From: JAFKKS01 sp050187875
GTDB lineage: Bacteria > Pseudomonadota > Alphaproteobacteria > Rhizobiales > Xanthobacteraceae
DNA: 64,000 nt
Direction: 5' to 3'
Assembly (NCBI GenBank): GCA_050187875.1
Contig: JBFWXB010000014.1
Coordinates: 1-64,000, forward strand
The position numbers and the translations under genes were made by a program. Each line of letters begins with the position of its first letter. The first letter of the stretch is position 1. Shown in pieces: positions 59,898-64,000 of this stretch. Under the pieces are notes generated by a model, which worked only from the letters and a program-made list of their open reading frames with translations, was not told the origin of the DNA and ran no database searches.

Positions 59898-61484
59898 TTA
59901 CGCCGCCGCGCGTGAGGGCGCGCGTTCATGCGTCGAGTAGAACGACGCATTCTGGTCGCCGCGCAACGCCTCGCGTGAGAACTTGATGAGATGGTGGGCG
60001 ACAAAGCCCATGCCGAAGGCGCCGTCGACACGGCCGCGCTTGATCGAATAGCGTGCGGCATCCCAGAAGGCGCGACGATAGTCGGAAAGAAGGCCGACGC
60101 GCACCGCAAGATTGGCGCCGAGCACCAGGCCGCTCATCAGGTTATGCGCGGTAAGTTTGCCCGTCTCCGGCACTTTGATGCGATTGACATAGGTCGCGTC
60201 GACCTGATGACGGAAGCGCGCGAACAGCCGCGTCGGGTCGTAGGCGTGGGCGATGCAGCGCCGCCATGTCGCAAGAACGTCGTCATAGGGCCGCAGGAAC
60301 TTCACATTCGATTCGAGCGCCGGATCGTCGACGATGCGCCCTTCGCTCAAAAGCCGGTCGTAGAGCGGCGTCTTCGGCAGCGCTTGCAGGAGGTTCATCG
60401 TCAGGATCGGAATCTGCGAGCGGTCGACGAAGTCGATCAGGGCGTCGCCGGTGTCGTCGGTGTCGCTGTCGAGGCCGAGAATGATGCCGGAGGTGATCTC
60501 GAGCCCATAGCTGTTGAGCGTCGCGATCGCCTCGTACATCGGCACCGCAGCGTTGTGCTCCTTGCGCATGGCCTTGAGCGCCCCGAGCTCGGGCGTCTCG
60601 ATGCCGGCGAAGACGGTGACGAAGCCCGCCTGGCGCATGAGCTCGAGGATGTCGGGCTGCTTCGCGATATTGAGCGTCGCCTCGCAAGCGAATTGCAGCG
60701 GGTAGCCGCGCTTCTGCTGCCAGGCGACGAGATGCGGCAGCATCTCGCGCGCGGCCTTGCGGTTGCCGATGAAATTGTCGTCGACGAAATAGACCGCTTG
60801 CGGGTGCGGCATCGCCATCATCGCGTCGAGCTCGGCGATGATCTGCTCCGGTGACTTCAGCCGTGGCTGGCGGCCGTAGAGCTGCGGGATGTCGCAGAAG
60901 TCGCAGCGATACGGACAGCCGCTCGAGAACTGGAGGCTGCCGATGAGATAGCGGCTGAGCGGAATGAGGTGGTAGGCGGGAATGGGGAAATCGCCGAGCG
61001 GCGTGCGGTCCTGCGTGTCGAGCCGGATCTGAGCGGGCGGCGGCGTCACGCTCTCGTCAAGCGCGCGGATTAATTGATCGGTCGCGTCGCCGAGCTCGCC
61101 GATATGCAGATAGTCGAACTCCGGATACATTTCGGGCGACGCCGAAACCGACGGGCCGCCGAGCACCGCCGGCTTGCCGGCGGCGTGTACGCGGCGCGCG
61201 ATATCGCGGATCTGCGGCGCCTGGACGTGCATGCCGCTGACGAAGACGGCGTCGGCCCAGGCGATGTCATCTTCGCTCGCACGGCGGATGTTCTCGTCGA
61301 TGAAGCGCACCGGCCATTCGGAGGGCAGATAGGCGGCGATCAGCAGCAAGCCTTGCGGCGGCATGAAGGCCTGCACGCGCCACATCAGCGGGTAGGCATG
61401 CTGGAATGTGCCGAAGGACGGCGTATAGGCCGGGAAAACGCAGAGGATGTTGCGCTTGCGTGTGGGCTGTCCCGCGTAGCGCAT
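59898..61484 (-). CDS. hpnP: B12-binding radical SAM protein, hopanoid C-2 methylase HpnP-like
   Basis: 528 residues with GGGAG before ATG. N-terminal B12-binding-like domain (ILCVFPAYTPSFGTFQHAYP, LIAAYLPSEWPVRFIDENIR) and a radical SAM core with CPYRCDFC (Cys190, Cys194, Cys197) and AVYFVDDNFIGNRKAAREML. By eye it matches HpnP, which methylates hopanoids at C-2, over nearly its full length, including QFSSGCPY and ALPKTPLYDRLL. Paralogues of HpnP with other substrates exist, so the exact reaction is not certain. It is followed by a Tat molybdenum hydroxylase 3 nt downstream. Confidence 0.75.
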   Translation of the reverse strand: MRYAGQPTRKRNILCVFPAYTPSFGTFQHAYPLMWRVQAFMPPQGLLLIAAYLPSEWPVRFIDENIRRASEDDIAWADAVFVSGMHVQAPQIRDIARRVHAAGKPAVLGGPSVSASPEMYPEFDYLHIGELGDATDQLIRALDESVTPPPAQIRLDTQDRTPLGDFPIPAYHLIPLSRYLIGSLQFSSGCPYRCDFCDIPQLYGRQPRLKSPEQIIAELDAMMAMPHPQAVYFVDDNFIGNRKAAREMLPHLVAWQQKRGYPLQFACEATLNIAKQPDILELMRQAGFVTVFAGIETPELGALKAMRKEHNAAVPMYEAIATLNSYGLEITSGIILGLDSDTDDTGDALIDFVDRSQIPILTMNLLQALPKTPLYDRLLSEGRIVDDPALESNVKFLRPYDDVLATWRRCIAHAYDPTRLFARFRHQVDATYVNRIKVPETGKLTAHNLMSGLVLGANLAVRVGLLSDYRRAFWDAARYSIKRGRVDGAFGMGFVAHHLIKFSREALRGDQNASFYSTHERAPSRAAA

Positions 61485-61684
61485 GATGATCTCCCGAGGA
61501 GAAATGAAACGCCAGGCCGGCGTCTGCGTTGAGGGAAAAGCCCCTAACGGTCCATATGGGCCTCAGGCACTTTCGATCAATTGCGGGTCAAGGTTGCGCT
61601 TTCGATGGATTTCATGCCGAACTAATGCCGGAAATCAAGCTTACCCGACCGCACGAAGACGATCCAAGCACACGGATAGGGCTC

Positions 61685-62302
61685 ATGAACCGAATTTCGC
61701 TTGTCGCGTGCAGCATGATCCTCGCGTCCTCCGTCAGCGCCGGCGCCGCCGAGCCGATCGGCGAATGGCTGGTCGAGGGAGGCTACGGGCAGGTCCGCAT
61801 CGAGAAATGCGGCGACCAGCTCTGGGGCATCGTTTCGTGGGAGAAGACGGCGGGCGTCGACCGGAATAACCCGGACGTCACCAAGCGCGACCGGCCGACG
61901 CTCGGCCTGCCGGTGCTGCGCGGCATGGCGCCGACCGGACCGAATCGTTGGGAAGGCGAAATCTACAACACCGAGGACGGGCGGATTTACTCGTCGAATA
62001 TCAGCCTGGCGAGCGACGATGTCCTGCGCGTGCAGGGCTGCGTGCTCGGCTTCCTGTGCGGCGGGCAGGACTGGACGCGGGTGAAGACGGCAGCCGCCGC
62101 CCCGCCGACGGCGCGCGCCGGCGCAGCGAGCGGAAAGCATGCGCAGGCGCCGAAGCCCGCGCGTCCGGGCGCACCGGATGCCGCGCCGAAGAATCTCTCG
62201 TCGATCCCGGCGAAGGAAGTCTGCACCTTGGCGACGGGGACCGGCGGCTCGACCTATGGCGGCGACGGCAACCACAACACCGGCAGCCGCCCGCGGCGAT
62301 GA
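61685..62302 (+). CDS. DUF2147 family exported protein
   Basis: 205 residues from MNRISLVACSMILASSVSAG (signal peptide). The DUF2147 domain (about residues 25-135) shows GEWLVEGGYGQVRIEKCGDQ, LWGIVSWEK, GMAPTGPNRWEGEIYNTEDG and GCVLGFLCGGQDWTRV. The remaining 70 residues are an Ala/Pro-rich tail ending in KEVCTLATGTGGSTYGGDGN, an extension beyond the usual family length. Function of DUF2147 proteins is not established; a periplasmic role is likely. It is divergent from the hpnP-like gene. Confidence 0.88.
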   Translation: MNRISLVACSMILASSVSAGAAEPIGEWLVEGGYGQVRIEKCGDQLWGIVSWEKTAGVDRNNPDVTKRDRPTLGLPVLRGMAPTGPNRWEGEIYNTEDGRIYSSNISLASDDVLRVQGCVLGFLCGGQDWTRVKTAAAAPPTARAGAASGKHAQAPKPARPGAPDAAPKNLSSIPAKEVCTLATGTGGSTYGGDGNHNTGSRPRR

Positions 62303-62330
62303 GCTGACGATCGTATCTGAAGCTCTGCAA

Positions 62331-62415
62331 CGTCATGCGCGGGGCATGACCCGCGCATCCATCATGTAAAATTTTTCGAAGACGATGGATGGCCGGGTCA
62401 AGCCTGGCCATGACG
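62331..62415. repeat. Family B double-hairpin repeat, copy 3
   Basis: Left arm atgcgcggg-catga-cccgcgcat and right arm atggccggg-tcaag-cctggccat (one G-T wobble), separated by an AT-rich spacer. It lies between convergent genes. Confidence 0.88.
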
Positions 62416-62443
62416 AACAAATTCGTCCGGTCGTTTGCTGCGA

Positions 62444-63220
62444 TTAGCTTGCGTGAGCGAGCGCGGGCGCCGCCGCCGCGCTCTCAGGCTTCGCCAAGCG
62501 CAGTTCGTAGACACGCAGCGCTTCGATGAAGATCGGGCGCTCATGCACCATGCGGGCGCGGAAACCCGCGCGGGCGCTGAGATTGCCGAGAAGCTGGAGG
62601 TCGGCGTCGGTCGAGAGCAAGAGATACATGCAGCCGCCCGGCGCCAGGCGCTCGCGCACCTGATCGAACAGATCGGAGATGTGCTCGTAGTCGCGGCCCG
62701 CGACCCAAGCGCGGTCAGCATCGTCGCGCGGCGCGCCGGGAAAGAACGGCGGGTTCGATACGACGACGTCGAACTCCGGCCGCGACGGCAAGGCCGAGAG
62801 CAGGTTCGAGCGGATCGCCGTGACGCGGTCGGCGAAGCCGTTGGCAATCGCGTTCTCCGCCGCCGCTTCGACGGCATTGGGATTGATGTCGATGGCGACC
62901 ACGCTGGCGGCGCCGGCGCGTGCCGCCGCGAGCGCAAGGATGCCGGTGCCGGTGCCGACGTCGACGACGCGCTTGCCGACGAGATCGAGCCGGTCGATGA
63001 AAGCGGCGAAGAATTCGCTCGCGACAAAAACGCGCGGATGAAACACCGTCGGCCGCACGGTCAATTCAAAGCCGGCGGCCTTGACCTGCCGGACGCTCTG
63101 CCGCTTCAGGAAGAGGTGGTAGGAGAAAAAGTGGATGAAGCGTCGCAGGAACCGGCGCAACGGCCCCTGACGGGTGCCGGCACCCCCAAAACCGTCTGCA
63201 AAACCAATGGCTTGATCCAT
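62444..63220 (-). CDS. Class I SAM methyltransferase with NPPFF motif
   Basis: 258 residues from the ATG at 63220 (MDQAIGFADGFGGAGTRQGP); an ATG at 63283 gives a longer form, and neither has a strong ribosome-binding site. SAM motif VVDVGTGTGILALAAARAG and the NPPFF amino-methyltransferase motif in VVVSNPPFFPGAP indicate N-methylation of a base or a glutamine (TrmN6- or HemK-like). Preceding it are FHPRVFVASEFFAAFID and FFSYHLFLKR. Target is unknown. Confidence 0.8.
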   Translation of the reverse strand: MDQAIGFADGFGGAGTRQGPLRRFLRRFIHFFSYHLFLKRQSVRQVKAAGFELTVRPTVFHPRVFVASEFFAAFIDRLDLVGKRVVDVGTGTGILALAAARAGAASVVAIDINPNAVEAAAENAIANGFADRVTAIRSNLLSALPSRPEFDVVVSNPPFFPGAPRDDADRAWVAGRDYEHISDLFDQVRERLAPGGCMYLLLSTDADLQLLGNLSARAGFRARMVHERPIFIEALRVYELRLAKPESAAAAPALAHAS

Positions 63221-63430
63221 ACTCGCGTCCGCGCAGCGCGCGCCCCCAGGCCGACCGTCAAGGGCCGGTCGTCGAACTTTCATACACTATCGAAGCGATA
63301 TGCAACCGCAATTGGGCCAGCCGATGAAGTTTGCATGACCAGGCCGCTCCGGGGGCAAGCCACCCCAGCCCTCAATCTGAAATTATGGCCGCCCCTCAGG
63401 CAAAAGGCGCCGGCCATCCGATGACGCTTT

Positions 63431-63454
63431 CATCATGTCTGCGCGGACATGATG
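63431..63454. other. 9-bp perfect hairpin downstream of kup
   Basis: catcatgtc-tgcgcg-gacatgatg lies about 80 bp past the kup stop in a non-coding gap. There is no T-tract on either strand, so it is not a clear terminator. Confidence 0.4.
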
Positions 63455-63531
63455 CGGTGGCGTTGCGCTTCGTCAACCACGCGAAGTGTCGCTGCGACGA
63501 GCATGGCGAGTTGGACCAAGAGCACCAGGCG

Positions 63532-64000
63532 CTACACTGCGACCTGCGTTCCGATCTCCACGACGCGGTCGGTCGGTAGGCTGAAATAGCGCGCCGCGTC
63601 GTCCGCCACCCGCGCCAGGCTGACGAAAAGCTGGTCCTGCCACGCCGGCATCGTGGAGTCGGCGGAGGGCTTGAGCGCGCGGCGCGAGAGGAAGAACGAG
63701 GTCTGCATGATGTCGAACGTCCAGCCGACGTCGCGGCAGAGCGGCAACGCCTTCGGAACATTCGGCATCTCCATGTAGCCGAAGCGCAGGGTCACCTGCG
63801 AGAATGTCTCCGACAACGGCGTGAGGAGCACACGTTCCTTCTCGTTGACGCGCGGGACGTCGGCTGTCTCGACGCTCATGATGACATTGTGCGCATGCAG
63901 CACCTTATTGTGCTTGAGGTTGTGCAGCAGCGCCGTCGGCGTCGTTTCGGGACGCGCGGTGAGGAAGACGGCGGTGCCCGGCGCGCGCAATTCCTGCGGG
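63532..64000 (-). CDS. kup: Potassium transporter Kup, C-terminal part (cut by window end)
   Basis: About 155 codons are visible; the gene continues beyond the right edge. The sequence RAPGTAVFLTARPETTPTAL followed by LLHNLKHNKVLHAHNVIMSV is the conserved start of the Kup cytoplasmic C-terminal domain. RFGYMEMPNVPKAL and TSFFLSRRALKPSADSTMPA are also family features, and the protein ends VVEIGTQVAV. Kup takes up K+ with protons at low external potassium. The membrane domain is outside the window. Confidence 0.93.
   Translation of the reverse strand, partial: PQELRAPGTAVFLTARPETTPTALLHNLKHNKVLHAHNVIMSVETADVPRVNEKERVLLTPLSETFSQVTLRFGYMEMPNVPKALPLCRDVGWTFDIMQTSFFLSRRALKPSADSTMPAWQDQLFVSLARVADDAARYFSLPTDRVVEIGTQVAV

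Overview
The window is 64 kb of GC-rich chromosome from an alphaproteobacterium, most likely order Hyphomicrobiales near Nitrobacteraceae/Xanthobacteraceae (Bradyrhizobium/Rhodopseudomonas/Pseudolabrys-like). The basis is family recognition only: a hemD-mitofilin-hemY cluster opposite tsaD-gpsA-EVE, a 180-kDa-type NAD-glutamate dehydrogenase, an HpnN hopanoid transporter, an HpnP-like hopanoid methylase, and many intergenic palindromic repeats of a kind common in these genomes. No rRNA, CRISPR array, insertion sequence or prophage was seen. Genes are densely packed and mostly housekeeping.

Layout. 1-6.7 kb: tsaD-gpsA-EVE leftward and hemD-mitofilin-hemY rightward, with no hemC between them. 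6.8-10.4 kb: tRNA-Thr(CGT), then an AT-richer class II Fic gene, an MFS permease and an exported protein, which looks like a small accessory insertion beside a tRNA. 10.6-13.8 kb: small proteins and two tandem exported TPR paralogues. 13.9-18.8 kb: a four-gene leftward operon encoding a NodU-type carbamoyltransferase, a one-TM protein of the type that partners HTTM proteins, an HTTM-DCC fusion, and a serine hydrolase. This is the best candidate for an undescribed system. 18.9-26.3 kb: small secreted proteins, a protein methyltransferase, acs and TPR genes. 26.7-35.7 kb: L,D-transpeptidase, htpX, rsmB, heparinase-like, purH, an agmatinase-family gene and pirin. 35.8-49.1 kb: an MFS permease, a GIY-YIG nuclease, the giant GDH, an AhpD-like protein, MFS/Lrp, and an acyl-CoA ligase with an AbfD/HpaB-family flavoprotein. 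49.1-57.6 kb: a hydrolase, the lemA-TPM-TPM cluster, ggt and hpnN. 57.7-64 kb: an HpnP-like radical SAM enzyme coupled by 3 nt to a Tat-exported molybdenum hydroxylase, a DUF2147 protein, a methyltransferase and the 3' end of kup.

The most striking structure outside genes is a set of palindromic repeat families. Family A (about 95 bp, eight copies or parts) has two hairpin arms whose stems differ by compensatory base changes. Family B (three copies) has the same two-hairpin plan. Family C (two copies) includes one copy split by other hairpins. There is also a pair of long tandem palindromes at 45.6-45.75 kb with a displaced 3-nt bulge. A GIY-YIG nuclease gene lies exactly between a full and a half copy of family A, and its open frame runs into the half copy. 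A nuclease-repeat partnership comparable to RAYT/REPIN is therefore worth testing.

All calls come from reading the sequence and from remembered family features; no database search was run.
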